NCBI GenBank assembly: GCA_021155855.1
Contig: JAJNAZ010000001.1
Span: 248,001 to 312,000 of the forward strand
Direction: 5' to 3'
Source: Solirubrobacterales bacterium
Lineage (GTDB): Bacteria; Actinomycetota; Thermoleophilia; Solirubrobacterales; 70-9
DNA length: 64,000 nucleotides
Each line of letters starts with the position of its first letter. Within the stretch, counting starts at the first letter, position 1. Positions 55,487 to 64,000 of this stretch are shown here, piece after piece. The translations under genes were made by a program, and so were the position numbers. Below the pieces are notes generated by a model. It worked only from the letters and a program-made list of their open reading frames with translations. It did no database searches and was not told the DNA's origin.

Positions 55487-55509
55487 AAGGCACCTATGCG
55501 GCCCGGGAG

Positions 55510-55707
55510 CTACAGCGTGCGCACGTTGACCGCGCGCGGGCCCTTGTCGCTCTCCTCGGACTCGTACTCGACCTTGGCGCCGTCGGCGAGGGCGCCGCCG
55601 CCCTCGACCTGACTCTGATGAACGAAGAGGTCGCGGCCCGCCTCATCGGGGGTGATGAAGCCGAAGCCCTTCTCGTGGTTGAACCACTTGACTGTTCCTG
55701 TTGCCAA
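55510..55707 (-). CDS. Cold-shock domain protein
   Basis: This 65-residue protein has the CSD with RNP1 KGFGFITP and RNP2 DLFVHQS. It binds single-stranded RNA and DNA. The start is TTG 55707 after a GGAGG ribosome site. About 150 bases upstream to the next gene are non-coding, which suits a long cspA-type leader, though no cold-box is identified. Confidence 0.95.
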   Translation of the reverse strand: MATGTVKWFNHEKGFGFITPDEAGRDLFVHQSQVEGGGALADGAKVEYESEESDKGPRAVNVRTL

Positions 55708-55855
55708 TGTCCCTCCAGGGAACTCGGGTGCACGCGGTACGAAGGAACCCGGGACGGGACACCTGCGAACTGCTACGCACGGTTAACGATGGCGGCAGGG
55801 TAGCTGAGCCGGCGGCCCGACGCACCCCCGGCCCGGCGGCCGGGCGCGGGTCCGG

Positions 55856-56458
55856 CTAGGACGCGAACGTACCGACCTCGACCTCGCCGGCGCGGCGGAA
55901 GGTGGCGATGATGACGCCGGAGGGCGAGACCTTCGAGGCGGTGAGCTCGAACGCGCGCGGGATCGTGCCGTCGCCGAACAGCCGCTTGCCCGGGCCGACG
56001 ACCACCGGGTAGATCAGCACCCGGACCTCGTCGACGAGGTCGGCGGCGAGCAGGGTCTGGATCAGGTTGGCGCTGCCGTGGACCTGGAGCTCCGGGCCGT
56101 CGGCCTCCCTCAGGCTCGCGACGCCCTCGGCGACCTCGCCCTCGATCAGCTGCGAGTTCGCCCATTCGAGCTCCGTCAGGGTGGTCGAGGCGACGTGCTT
56201 GGTCGCGTCATTGAGCTCCGCGTCTTCGTCCCCGGCCTGCGGCCAATAGGCGGCGAAGATCTCGTAGGTCTTGCGGCCGAGGACGAGATCGAACGGGCGA
56301 CCCATCGCCTCGCCCATGCTCTGCTCGATCACGTCATCCCAGTAGGGCACCGACCAGCCCCCGGCCGTGAACCCGCCGGACGGGTCCTCCTCGGGGCCGC
56401 CTGGCGCCTGCATCACACCGTCGAGCGTCACGAACGCCTGCACTGCCAACTCTCTCAT
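55856..56458 (-). CDS. Dihydrofolate reductase-like (RibD C-terminal) protein
   Basis: The 200-residue product has the DHFR-like Rossmann fold: VQAFVTLDGVMQAPGG, DLVLGRKTYEIFAAYWP and LQVHGSANLIQTLL. Such small reductases use NADPH on pteridine- or pyrimidine-type or other substrates. ATG at 56458. It is 132 bases downstream of the MFS gene on the same strand and may share its transcript. Confidence 0.85.
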   Translation of the reverse strand: MRELAVQAFVTLDGVMQAPGGPEEDPSGGFTAGGWSVPYWDDVIEQSMGEAMGRPFDLVLGRKTYEIFAAYWPQAGDEDAELNDATKHVASTTLTELEWANSQLIEGEVAEGVASLREADGPELQVHGSANLIQTLLAADLVDEVRVLIYPVVVGPGKRLFGDGTIPRAFELTASKVSPSGVIIATFRRAGEVEVGTFAS

Positions 56459-56590
56459 CGCTGCCGCCTCCTTCGGCGTGGTGTCGTGGGTATGACCGCA
56501 CCCGGGTGCGAGAGTAATCGCCGCTGCCCTGATCTCGGCTGCGGGCGCGGGTGGATGGCATCGAGACCTTCGCCGCGACCTCCAGGCGGC

Positions 56591-58066
56591 TCAGTTCGTG
56601 GCCGAAGCCGCGGCGACCTGCGCCGACGAAGGCTCGAGCTCGACATGGGCCCGGCTGTCGCGGCTGCGGATCAGGGTCAGCGCCGCGATCACGCCCACCA
56701 CCGCGATTCCGGCGCCGACCGTGAACGCGTCGGCATAGCCGTCGGTGAGCATCGCCGCCGTCGGCGGGCCGCCCGCCTCGACCGCCGCGTCCTCGATCTG
56801 CGGGAAGGCGACCGTCGCAAGCACGGCGAGCCCGAGCGCACCGCCGACCTGCTGCGAGGTGTTGATCAGCCCGCTCGCCAGGCCCGCCTCCCGCTCCTTC
56901 ACCCCTGAGACCGCGGCGATCGTCTGCGGCACGAAGGCGAACCCGAGGCCTACCGCGGCGAGCAGCGACGGCCCGAGGATGTCGGCGGCGAAGCCGCCAT
57001 CGGGGGAGATCTGGCCGAACCAGAATAGGCCGGCGGCGATCAGCCCCATGCCCGCGACGAGGATCGGCTTGAAGCCGACCTTGGTGACGAGACCCGAGGC
57101 CGCGCCGGCGGCGAGGATGATCGTCCCCGCGAGCGGCAGGTACGAGAGCCCGGCCTTGATCGCGCTGTAGCCGAGCACGTTCTGCATGTAGAGCGAGATG
57201 AAGAAGAACATCGAGAACAGGGAGGCGCCGGTGAGGATCCCGACCACGTTGGCGCCGGTGAGCGTGCGCAAGCGGAAGATCCTGAACGGCACCAGCGGTG
57301 CGGCCGAGCGCCGCTCGATCGCGACGAACGCTCCGAGCAGCGCCAGCGAGCCGGCGAGCAGGCCGAGCGTCTGGGCCGAGCCCCAGCCGGCCCCGGGTGC
57401 CTCGACGAGCGCATAGACGAGCATCGAGAGCCCCGCGGTGACGCTCACCGCCCCGGCGAAGTCGAAGGCGCGGGTTTCGGAGTCCGACCTCGTCTCGGCG
57501 ATCAGCGTCGGCGCGAGCGCGGCCGCGCCGATCCCGATCGGAACGTTCACCCACAGCACCCACTCCCAGCCCAGGTACTCGGTCAGCACGCCGCCGAGCA
57601 ATACGCCCGCCGCGCCGCCCGCCCCGGCCACCGCGCCCCAGACGCCGAGCGCCTTGTTGCGCTCGGCGCCGTCGCGGAAGGTGGTGGTGACGATCGACAG
57701 CGCCGCAGGCGAGAGGATCGCCGCGCCGAGGCCCTGGACGGCGCGCGCCGCGATCAGGACCGAGTCGGACTGGGCGAAGCCGCCGGCCAGCGAGGCGAGC
57801 GCGAAAAGGACCAGCCCCCCCATGAACACCCGGCGACGCCCGAGCAAGTCGGCGAGCCGGCCGCCGAGCAGCAGAAAGCCCCCGAAGGTGAGCACGTAGG
57901 CGTTCACGACCCAGGCCAGGTTGTCCTGGGAGAAGGCGAGCGACTCGCCGATCGTCGGCAGCGCCACGTTGACGATCGAGGCGTCGAGGACGACGACGAA
58001 CTGCGCCATCGCGAGCAGCGCCAGCGCGATCCATCTTCTGCTTTCGAACTGTTGCGCGGTCGTCAT
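56591..58066 (-). CDS. MFS transporter, DHA2 (14-helix) drug efflux family
   Basis: The 491-residue product has 14 hydrophobic segments, motif A-like GGRLADLLGRRRVF near 68-81, and motif C-like GPVLGG-type GVLLGGVLTEYLGWEWVLWVN. Such pumps expel drugs or toxic metabolites with protons. ATG 58066 follows AGGAGG. The divergent TetR gene and the two palindromes between them indicate repression relieved by a ligand. Confidence 0.93.
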   Translation of the reverse strand: MTTAQQFESRRWIALALLAMAQFVVVLDASIVNVALPTIGESLAFSQDNLAWVVNAYVLTFGGFLLLGGRLADLLGRRRVFMGGLVLFALASLAGGFAQSDSVLIAARAVQGLGAAILSPAALSIVTTTFRDGAERNKALGVWGAVAGAGGAAGVLLGGVLTEYLGWEWVLWVNVPIGIGAAALAPTLIAETRSDSETRAFDFAGAVSVTAGLSMLVYALVEAPGAGWGSAQTLGLLAGSLALLGAFVAIERRSAAPLVPFRIFRLRTLTGANVVGILTGASLFSMFFFISLYMQNVLGYSAIKAGLSYLPLAGTIILAAGAASGLVTKVGFKPILVAGMGLIAAGLFWFGQISPDGGFAADILGPSLLAAVGLGFAFVPQTIAAVSGVKEREAGLASGLINTSQQVGGALGLAVLATVAFPQIEDAAVEAGGPPTAAMLTDGYADAFTVGAGIAVVGVIAALTLIRSRDSRAHVELEPSSAQVAAASATN

Positions 58067-58110
58067 CGGCTTCGATCCTCCTTCTCTTCCGTCCTCTGCT
58101 GTGCCATAAT

Positions 58111-58126
58111 CGGAAGTCGAGTTCCG
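58111..58126. promoter_or_regulatory. TetR operator site 1, CGGAA-N6-TTCCG
   Basis: CGGAA and TTCCG form a perfect 5-bp inverted repeat around GTCGAG, in the gap between the MFS and TetR genes. A second copy lies 34 bases away, centre to centre. Confidence 0.75.
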
Positions 58127-58144
58127 GTTTCGCTTAGGACTATA

Positions 58145-58160
58145 CGGAATCTCAGTTCCG
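58145..58160. promoter_or_regulatory. TetR operator site 2, CGGAA-N6-TTCCG
   Basis: The same arms around TCTCAG. Two identical-arm sites in one divergent promoter are typical of a self-regulating TetR repressor. Confidence 0.75.
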
Positions 58161-58230
58161 TTTGTCGTGCGATCGGTCACAGAAACGACGAACGGCCGGA
58201 CCGAGATCGACATCCGACCGCGAGAGCGAG

Positions 58231-58818
58231 ATGACGACAACCACGATCAAAGGGGCAGCCGGCGAGGCGCGCGTCCTGCGCGCCGACGCACGACGCAACC
58301 ACACCAAGGTGCTGCTCTCGGCGCGGAAGCTGTTCGCCGAGCAGGGCCTGGACGCGCAGATCGACGAGATCGCGCGCGATGCGGGCGTCGGCGTTGGCAC
58401 CGTCTACCGGCACTTCCCGACCAAGGAGGACCTGCTCCAGGCGCTCGCCGACGAGCGCTTCATCGGCCTCGCCGAGGCGGCGCAGGCCGCGCTCGAGGTC
58501 GAGGACCCCGGGCAGGGGTTCGTCGAGTTCATGACCTACTCCGCGCGGGTGATGACCGAGGACCGCGCGCTCTCGGAGGCGATGGATCAGCTCCCCGGGC
58601 TCTGCCGGATGGCGGCCGAGCGGGTCGAGATGCTGCGGCTGACCGGCGAGGTACTCGCCCGGGCCCAGGCGAGCGGCGACATCCGCGAGGACATCGTCCC
58701 CGAGGACATCCCGGCGCTGATCTGCGGCCTCGGCCGAGCGGTCCGCTCCGAGGTCGAGCGTCCGACGATGAGCTGGCAGCGCTACCTCGAGATCATGCTC
58801 GCCGGCATGCGCGCCTGA
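58231..58818 (+). CDS. TetR family transcriptional regulator
   Basis: The 195-residue product has a TetR HTH (about 18-65: LFAEQGLDAQIDEIARDAGV, VGTVYRHFPTKEDLL) and an all-helical ligand domain. ATG at 58231. It is divergent from the MFS pump and likely represses both through the two CGGAA-N6-TTCCG sites. The inducer is unknown. Confidence 0.92.
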   Translation: MTTTTIKGAAGEARVLRADARRNHTKVLLSARKLFAEQGLDAQIDEIARDAGVGVGTVYRHFPTKEDLLQALADERFIGLAEAAQAALEVEDPGQGFVEFMTYSARVMTEDRALSEAMDQLPGLCRMAAERVEMLRLTGEVLARAQASGDIREDIVPEDIPALICGLGRAVRSEVERPTMSWQRYLEIMLAGMRA

Positions 58819-58864
58819 CCGGCGCCCGCACGCCGCCGGCCGCCCTCGGCTAGCTTCCGGGCCG

Positions 58865-60199
58865 ATGGCCCCCGAGCACCTCACCCCCGCCGAGGCGGCA
58901 ACCCGGCTGCGGCCAAAGGACACGCTCGCGATCCCCCTCGGTCCCGGCCAGCCCCCGGCCTTCCTGGCCGCGCTCGGCGAGCGCGACGATTGGCAGGGGC
59001 TGCGCATCGGCGGCGCCCTGCTGCTCGCCTGGTCGGAGGCCTACAAGCACCCCAATGTCCACGTCCTCTCCGGGTTCTGGGGGCCGGTCGAGCGCGCGCT
59101 CCGGGACCAGGGGGCGAACATCAGCTTCGCCCCGGCGGATTTCCGTCGCTTCGCGCCGCTGCTCGAGCAGCAGCGGCCCCGGGTGATGGCGTCGGTCGCC
59201 GCCCCACCCGACGAGGACGGCTGGTGCAGCCTCTCGCTGCACGCGGGTGGCACCTACGCGGAGCTCGCTCGCGCCGGCGCCGACCCCGATCGCCTGCTCG
59301 TGGTCGAGGTCTCGGAGAACTTCCCGCGCACGCACGGCCTGCCACCCGAGCACCGCCACGCGGTCCATGTCGACCAGGTCGACGTCCTGGTCGAGTCCGA
59401 CGCCGAGCCCTTCGCGCTGCCCGACCCCGAGCCCGGCGAGACCGACGAGGCGATTGCGGCGCACGCGCACCGCTTCATCCCCGACGGCTCGACGCTGCAG
59501 ACCGGGATCGGGACGATCCCCTCGGCGATCGTCGGCCGGCTCGCCGACGGCGGCGGCGGCGACTACGGCGTCCACAGCGAGATGTTCACCGACGGGCTGA
59601 TGGCCCTGCACGAGGCGGGCAAGGTCACCAACCGCAAGGGTCAGTTCGACGGCGTCTCGGTCGCGACCTTCGCCGGCGGCTCGTCGCGGCTCTACAGCTG
59701 GCTCGACGGCAACGACGAGGTCGCCTTCCTGCCGGTCGAGGTCGTCAACTCACCCGACCTGATCGCCCGCAACCGGACGATGGTGACGATCAACGGCGCG
59801 CTCGGCGTCGACATCCATGGTCAGGTGATCGCGGACACGATCGCGGGCGTTCAGTACTCGGGCATCGGCGGCCATGAGGACTTCATCTCCGGCCCCGCGC
59901 TGGCGCTCGAGGACCGCTCCCTGCTCTGCCTGCCCTCGACCGTCGAGATCGACGGCGAGCCGCGCTCCCGGATCGTCCCCTACTTCGACGCCGGCGCTGT
60001 GATCACGACCCCGCGACACCAGGTCGATGTGATCGTCACCGAGCACGGCGCCGCCGAGCTGCAGGGCCTGACCGTCCACCAGCGCGGGCTGGCCCTGGCC
60101 GAGATCGCGCACCCCGATTTCCGCGAGCGGCTCCGCGCGGCCGCCGAGCGCGCCTCCGGAGGGCGCTCGGCGGTGCCTGCGAAGCCGTCCCCGGGCTAG
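58865..60199 (+). CDS. Acetyl-CoA hydrolase/CoA-transferase family protein
   Basis: The 444-residue product has the two CoA-transferase halves, with catalytic E239 in YGVHSEMFTDG and the CoA-binding GIGGHEDFISG near 336. Families of this type move CoA between acyl groups or 4-hydroxybutyrate and acetyl-CoA. ATG 58865. The last four bases overlap the convergent DUF892 gene. Confidence 0.9.
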   Translation: MAPEHLTPAEAATRLRPKDTLAIPLGPGQPPAFLAALGERDDWQGLRIGGALLLAWSEAYKHPNVHVLSGFWGPVERALRDQGANISFAPADFRRFAPLLEQQRPRVMASVAAPPDEDGWCSLSLHAGGTYAELARAGADPDRLLVVEVSENFPRTHGLPPEHRHAVHVDQVDVLVESDAEPFALPDPEPGETDEAIAAHAHRFIPDGSTLQTGIGTIPSAIVGRLADGGGGDYGVHSEMFTDGLMALHEAGKVTNRKGQFDGVSVATFAGGSSRLYSWLDGNDEVAFLPVEVVNSPDLIARNRTMVTINGALGVDIHGQVIADTIAGVQYSGIGGHEDFISGPALALEDRSLLCLPSTVEIDGEPRSRIVPYFDAGAVITTPRHQVDVIVTEHGAAELQGLTVHQRGLALAEIAHPDFRERLRAAAERASGGRSAVPAKPSPG

Positions 60200-60807
60200 C
60201 TGCGCGCGGGGGAACGCGGCCGCGAGCGATTCGCCTTCGCCGGGCGGGAGCGACGGCGGCGGCCTCCGTTCGCCTTGCTGCGCTCCTTTGCCGGCACCTC
60301 CTCGGTGACCACGGCCTTGGTCAGCACCGGAATCTGCCTGGCGAGGAACTTCGCCATCCGCTCCTCGTCGCGGCGGATCTCGCGGGCGAGCTTCGCCGTC
60401 TCGGTGTCGCCGACGCTCTCGGCGAGGGTCTCGATCGCGGTGTAGGTCGCGATCTCCTCGTGCTCGTTGAAGTACTCGGTCTTCGCGTTCTTGAGCATCT
60501 TCTCCGCCTCGCCGACCCCGCGAACCATGTGCAGCGGGCCCTTGGCCAGCGACTTGGCCTTGGCGGCGGCCTGCCCTGCGACCCGCTCGATCAGCTGCGG
60601 CGCGCCGCCGCCGATCTGCTTGATCCGCCGCTCGAGCGAGCGTGAGTGCGACTTCGTCTCCTTGAGGTGGTCCTGAAGCCGCTTCTTGTACGGCATGCGG
60701 GTGGTCATCCCGATGTGCGCCTCGAGGGCGGTCTCCAGCTCCTTCTCCTTGCCGTAGGCCTCGCTCAGGTACTGGACAAGCTTCGCGTCGCGCTTGGTCT
60801 CGGTCAT
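60196..60807 (-). CDS. DUF892 (YciE-type) ferritin-like protein
   Basis: The 203-residue product has the DUF892 helical fold (about 8-155): LVQYLSEAYGKEKELETALE, THMP-type linker and TEYFNEHEEIATYTAIETLA, with likely metal ligands E and H. The C-terminal 40 residues are Arg/Lys/Ser-rich and disordered and could bind nucleic acid. Function unknown, possibly stress-linked. ATG 60807. Confidence 0.88.
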   Translation of the reverse strand: MTETKRDAKLVQYLSEAYGKEKELETALEAHIGMTTRMPYKKRLQDHLKETKSHSRSLERRIKQIGGGAPQLIERVAGQAAAKAKSLAKGPLHMVRGVGEAEKMLKNAKTEYFNEHEEIATYTAIETLAESVGDTETAKLAREIRRDEERMAKFLARQIPVLTKAVVTEEVPAKERSKANGGRRRRSRPAKANRSRPRSPARS

Positions 60808-60885
60808 CTTCGGTCTCCTTTCTCGGGTGAACCCGAACCGCTACCCAGGCCGGCGGCGCGCAATCGCGGCCGACCCAAGCTCGCG

Positions 60886-61791
60886 CTACTTCGTCGAGGC
60901 CGCCTCGGTCCGATCGGCGCTCGCGTCCTCGAGCGCCGGCTCGCTGTGGGCGGCCCGCTCCTCGTAGGAGGCCCGGACCGCCGTGTCGGGCTCGGCGAGC
61001 ACCTTGTCGGCCTTCAGCAAGCGCGCGATGCCCTCCCGGGCGTTGCGCGGCAGCAACTGCATCAGCTTGTTGACGGCGACGCTCTCTCGCGGCACCCAAA
61101 CGTCGAACTTCGGTCGCCCGAGCGCGCCGACGATCGCCTCCGCCACGTCCTCGGGCTCGACCCTCTTGATCCCCCGTGTCTCAGGCAGCCCGGAGCCGAG
61201 CTCGGTGTTGACCACCGCCGGCATCACCACCGAGATTTCGATCGCCGTGTCGCGCAATTCGGCGCGCACTGCCTCGGAGACGCCGACGACGAAGTGCTTG
61301 GTACCGCAGTAGGTGGCGCCTCCGGGGAAGCCCCCCTTCCCCGCCGCCGAGGCGAGGTTGACGATGTGACCGCTGCCGCGCCGCTGCATCCGCGGGATCG
61401 CCAGCTTCATCCCGAACATCACCCCGTGGACGTTGATGTCGACGAGCCGTCGTGCGGTCAGGTCGTCCTCGTCGACGAACGGGCCCAGGGGCATGATCCC
61501 CGCGTTGTTGACCAGCACATCGAGCGAGCCGAGTCGTTCCTCGACCTGATCGAGGAAGCCCTCGAAGGACTCGCGCCGGGTGACGTCGAGCTCGAGCGCC
61601 AGCGTCTCGTCGCCGAGCTCGGCCGCGGTTTGCTCGGCGAGCTCGCGGTCGAGGTCGCCGATCGCCACGCGGGCGCCCTTGCGCACGAGCGCCAGCGCCG
61701 TCGCCTTCCCGATCCCCCGCGCGCCGCCGGTGATCGCGATTACCTTGCCTGTGAGCGCACGCGGCTCCGCTGCCATCTCGTCTCCGTTCAT
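60886..61791 (-). CDS. Short-chain dehydrogenase/reductase
   Basis: The 301-residue product has TGGARGIG near 20, NNAG and the YCGTK catalytic pair, with a C-terminal extension of about 60 residues past the classical SDR. It is divergent from the P450 gene, and SDR/P450 pairs often act together on lipids or steroids; that is an inference. ATG 61791 or 61776. Confidence 0.9.
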   Translation of the reverse strand: MNGDEMAAEPRALTGKVIAITGGARGIGKATALALVRKGARVAIGDLDRELAEQTAAELGDETLALELDVTRRESFEGFLDQVEERLGSLDVLVNNAGIMPLGPFVDEDDLTARRLVDINVHGVMFGMKLAIPRMQRRGSGHIVNLASAAGKGGFPGGATYCGTKHFVVGVSEAVRAELRDTAIEISVVMPAVVNTELGSGLPETRGIKRVEPEDVAEAIVGALGRPKFDVWVPRESVAVNKLMQLLPRNAREGIARLLKADKVLAEPDTAVRASYEERAAHSEPALEDASADRTEAASTK

Positions 61792-61878
61792 GTAGTCGAT
61801 CCCTGAGTAGGGGCCGAAACCCTATCGGGCCTCGGGTGGCAGTGAGCAGGGGCGTTGGGGAGATAACTTTGGGCCCAG

Positions 61879-63363
61879 GTGACCATCCCGGAGACCATCC
61901 CGGCCGACTCCCCGGCCTACGGGCCGCCCGACAGCGACGCCCGGCCGGAGGCCGGATCGACGAATCCGTGGGTGCGAGTGCTCGACGACATCGTCAGCGA
62001 GCGTCGGGCGAAGGTTCCCTTCCCCCCCGGGCCCGGCAACTTCGACTTCGCCCGGACCAAGCGGATGGCGCACGACCCGTTGCCGATCCTGCTCTCCAAC
62101 TACGAGCGCTACGGGCCGGTCTTCAGCATTCGGATGCTGCACGCCAAGGTCGTGTTCATGCTCGGCCCGGAGGCGAACACATATGTGACCGTCACCCATC
62201 CGCACAACTTCCATTGGCGCGAGGGCAGCTTCGGCGACCTGATCCCGCTGCTCGGCGACGGCCTGTTGACGATCGACGGGGGCTACCACGACCGCGCCCG
62301 GCGGATCATGATGCCGGCGTTCCACCGCGAGCAGATCGAGGCGGCGGTCGAGGCGATGGCGCTCGAGGCGGCCGCGGCGATCGAACGGCTGACGCGGGGT
62401 GATGCGGTGGACGTCTATGAGTGGATGCGCAACCTGGCGATGCGCATCGCGATGCGCGCGCTGCTCGGACTCGATCCCGATGACGCGGGGCACGGCGCGA
62501 GCGCGGCCGAGCACTTCGAGCGCGCGCTCGGCTTCTACGGCACCGAGTACCACCTGCGGCTGCTGCGCGGCCCACGATCGCCATGGCGACGGCTGATCCG
62601 CTCGCGCGCTGTCCTCGACCGGATCGTCTACGCCGAGATCGCCCGCCGTCTCGCGAACCCGGACCCCGGGCGCCGCGACATCCTCAGCCTGCTGCTCGCC
62701 GCGCGCGACGAGGACGGCTCGGGCTTCTCGAACGAGGAGGTTCGCGATCAGCTGATGACGCTGATGTTCGCCGGCCACGACACCTCGACCTCGACCCTCT
62801 CGTTCCTGCTCTACGAGGTGGCGCGCAATCCCCATGTCCTCGCCGCGCTCCAGGCCGAGCAGGAGAGGGTGCTCGGCGGCGAGCCGCCGACCCCCGAGCA
62901 GCTCGAGCACGACCTCCCCTATCTCGAGATGGTGGTCGACGAGGTGCTGCGCCTCTATCCGCCCGCCTGGATCGGTCCGCGGCGGGCCGTGCGCGACTTC
63001 GAGTTCGGCGGTCGCACCGTACCGGCGGGGGCACACGTCAACTACTGCTCGTGGGCGAGCCACCGGATCCCCGAGATCTTCGGAGAGCCGGAGGCGTTCA
63101 TCCCCGAGCGCTTCACCCGCGAGCGCAAAGCGAGCCTGCCGCGCGGCGCCTACGTCCCCTTCGGCGGCGGCTCGAGGATCTGCATCGGCAAGCGCTTCGG
63201 CCAGACCGAGGTCAAGCTGGTGGCGACGATGCTGCTCCAGCGCCTGCGGCTTGAGCTGCTCCCCGGCCGCACGATGACGATTCGCCAGATGCCGACCCTG
63301 AGTCCCGAGGGCGGGCTCGAGATGCGGGTCCGCGAGCGGGAGCTGCCCGAGCCGCTGGGCTGA
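61879..63363 (+). CDS. Cytochrome P450
   Basis: The 494-residue product has the I-helix motif A298-G-H-D-T302, the ExxR E355/R358, and the heme cysteine C435 in FGGGSRICIG. The first 40 residues are a Pro/Ser-rich N-terminus with no clear membrane anchor, so it is probably soluble or loosely bound. It resembles CYP families that hydroxylate fatty acids or steroid-like lipids, though the substrate cannot be read. GTG start. Redox partners are not in the window. Confidence 0.94.
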   Translation: MTIPETIPADSPAYGPPDSDARPEAGSTNPWVRVLDDIVSERRAKVPFPPGPGNFDFARTKRMAHDPLPILLSNYERYGPVFSIRMLHAKVVFMLGPEANTYVTVTHPHNFHWREGSFGDLIPLLGDGLLTIDGGYHDRARRIMMPAFHREQIEAAVEAMALEAAAAIERLTRGDAVDVYEWMRNLAMRIAMRALLGLDPDDAGHGASAAEHFERALGFYGTEYHLRLLRGPRSPWRRLIRSRAVLDRIVYAEIARRLANPDPGRRDILSLLLAARDEDGSGFSNEEVRDQLMTLMFAGHDTSTSTLSFLLYEVARNPHVLAALQAEQERVLGGEPPTPEQLEHDLPYLEMVVDEVLRLYPPAWIGPRRAVRDFEFGGRTVPAGAHVNYCSWASHRIPEIFGEPEAFIPERFTRERKASLPRGAYVPFGGGSRICIGKRFGQTEVKLVATMLLQRLRLELLPGRTMTIRQMPTLSPEGGLEMRVRERELPEPLG

Positions 63364-63527
63364 GCGCCGTCCGCCTTACGCCTCCGAGCGGGTTACCGCC
63401 GGTTCCGGCAGCGGAGCGGGCAAGCCACGTGACCTCCCTCGCGACCGCCATCGTCTCACCCGATCGCCGGATCTCATAAATCGAGCGGCGGCAAACCGAA
63501 CCCCCGCACGCCAGCTAGCCCTATTTG

Positions 63528-63541
63528 CGGACCGCGGTCCG
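63528..63541. promoter_or_regulatory. Perfect 14-bp palindrome upstream of a small gene
   Basis: CGGACCGCGGTCCG lies 20 bases before the ATG at 63562. It may be an operator; the rest of the 198-base gap after the P450 gene shows no gene. Confidence 0.5.
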
Positions 63542-63561
63542 AGTGCGACCCTGCGCTGGTC

Positions 63562-63795
63562 ATGCACCGAGACGAGATCGACGGGATCACGGTGACCGCG
63601 GCCGAGGCGCGCGATCACGTGGCGGAGCTCGAGGCCGAGCGCGCGGTCGCCGAGGTCACCGGCGTCGCGGAGATCCACTCGTATATCAGCGATCTCGATC
63701 AGGAGCTCCAGGTCTGGCGCCAGCTTTACGTGATCTCGGCGGTGACCGAGATCGCGACCCTGCGCGGTGAGCTCTTCGGCGTCCAGGTCGGCTAA
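63562..63795 (+). CDS. Small soluble protein, unknown function
   Basis: The 77-residue product is acidic and mostly helical, with ITVTAAEARDHVAELEAERAV and a C-terminal WRQLYVISAVTEIATLRGELF. No membrane helix or motif is visible. It is isolated between the P450 and the ABC permease gene, and its coding status rests on composition and its palindromic upstream site. Confidence 0.5.
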   Translation: MHRDEIDGITVTAAEARDHVAELEAERAVAEVTGVAEIHSYISDLDQELQVWRQLYVISAVTEIATLRGELFGVQVG

Positions 63796-63819
63796 GCGGC
63801 CTCGCGCCCAGGCCCTGAG

Positions 63820-64000
63820 TCAGTCGATCAGGCGGGCGGTCAGCTGGCGGACGGCGAGCCGCCACATCGCGAACGAGAACCCGGCGAGGACCGCGACCCG
63901 GACCAGATCGGTCGCCTCGAACCCGAAGGCGGCGTGGCGCACCAGCTCCACCAGTTGGTAAAGCGGGTTGAACTGCGCCGCAATCTGAAAGCCCTCCGGG
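63820..64000 (-). CDS. ABC-2 type transporter permease, C-terminal end (cut by window edge)
   Basis: The minus strand at the window end encodes the last 60 residues of an ABC-2/NodJ-type permease, including FNPLYQLVELVRHAAFGFE and VAVLAGFSFAMWRLAVRQL, ending RLID. This is the conserved final membrane part of a drug or polysaccharide export permease. The gene starts beyond 64000, so its substrate and partner ATPase cannot be seen. Confidence 0.8.
   Translation of the reverse strand, partial: PEGFQIAAQFNPLYQLVELVRHAAFGFEATDLVRVAVLAGFSFAMWRLAVRQLTARLID

Noticed and set aside
60886-63363. A secondary-metabolite gene cluster built on the SDR and P450.
   Set aside because: No synthase, carrier protein or redox partner lies nearby; two tailoring-type genes alone do not make a cluster.
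63562-63795. A toxin-antitoxin pair.
   Set aside because: Only one small gene is present and it has no known toxin or antitoxin motif.

Overview
The window is about 70% GC and gene-dense. It reads like the chromosome of a high-GC actinobacterium, most likely of the Thermoleophilia/Solirubrobacterales type. That is an inference from the neighbourhoods disA-radA-clpC, lysS-greA-dus-coaX-folKBP and ftsH-hpt-tilS, frequent GTG and TTG starts, stop/start overlaps of 1-4 bases, and many FAD-, CoA- and diiron-type enzymes. I see no rRNA, tRNA, CRISPR array, transposase, integrase or prophage gene, so this looks like host backbone plus lineage-specific accessory genes.

Region 1 (1-15.8 kb) is a minus-strand block of housekeeping genes: c-di-AMP synthase DisA, recombination ATPase RadA, ClpC, LysRS, GreA, a tRNA-dihydrouridine synthase, type III pantothenate kinase, three folate genes (folB, folK, folP), FtsH, hypoxanthine phosphoribosyltransferase and TilS. 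Two near-identical 70-bp elements carrying a GTTTCGCTNAGCGAAAC palindrome sit in opposite orientation in two gaps of this block (2649-2718 and 11721-11789).

Region 2 (15.8-25.1 kb) holds a MerR-type-HTH/class III cyclase fusion, a 345-base gap with short tandem repeats, and a minus-strand lipid-type operon (coiled-coil protein, SDR, acyltransferase, SCP2-like protein). It continues with a nucleoside phosphorylase, a second coiled-coil protein, and an 869-residue secreted wall enzyme that joins a lytic transglycosylase, a degenerate M23 domain and an M15-like domain.

Region 3 (25.1-42.6 kb) carries a sirtuin, a 3-hydroxyacyl-CoA dehydrogenase/enoyl-CoA hydratase fusion, an FAD oxidoreductase, PadR/SRPBCC genes and an acyl-CoA dehydrogenase behind a TetR-type palindrome. 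Further on are small lineage-type proteins, a cupin, a GNAT gene with a damaged 5' end, two tandem Ca2+ exchangers, a lipoprotein, a large zinc-ribbon/cyclase/ATPase/TPR signalling protein, a ferritin-like protein and a PucR regulator.

Region 4 (42.6-55.5 kb) has a fatty-acid desaturase, an EVE protein without a normal start codon, DUF2203, and a minus-strand amino-acid operon hppD-hmgA-ilvA-nudix with a divergent Lrp/AsnC regulator. A fumarylacetoacetate hydrolase lies 4.4 kb away. Between them is the most unusual cassette here: a glutathionylspermidine-synthetase-like ATP-grasp enzyme overlapping a two-part ferritin-like (DUF455-type) protein. An AI-2E transporter and an M32 carboxypeptidase follow.

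Region 5 (55.5-64 kb) contains a cold-shock protein, a DHFR-like reductase, a DHA2 efflux pump divergent from a TetR repressor with two CGGAA-N6-TTCCG sites between them, a CoA-transferase, a DUF892 protein, an SDR divergent from a cytochrome P450, a small unknown protein and the 3' end of an ABC-2 permease gene cut by the window edge.
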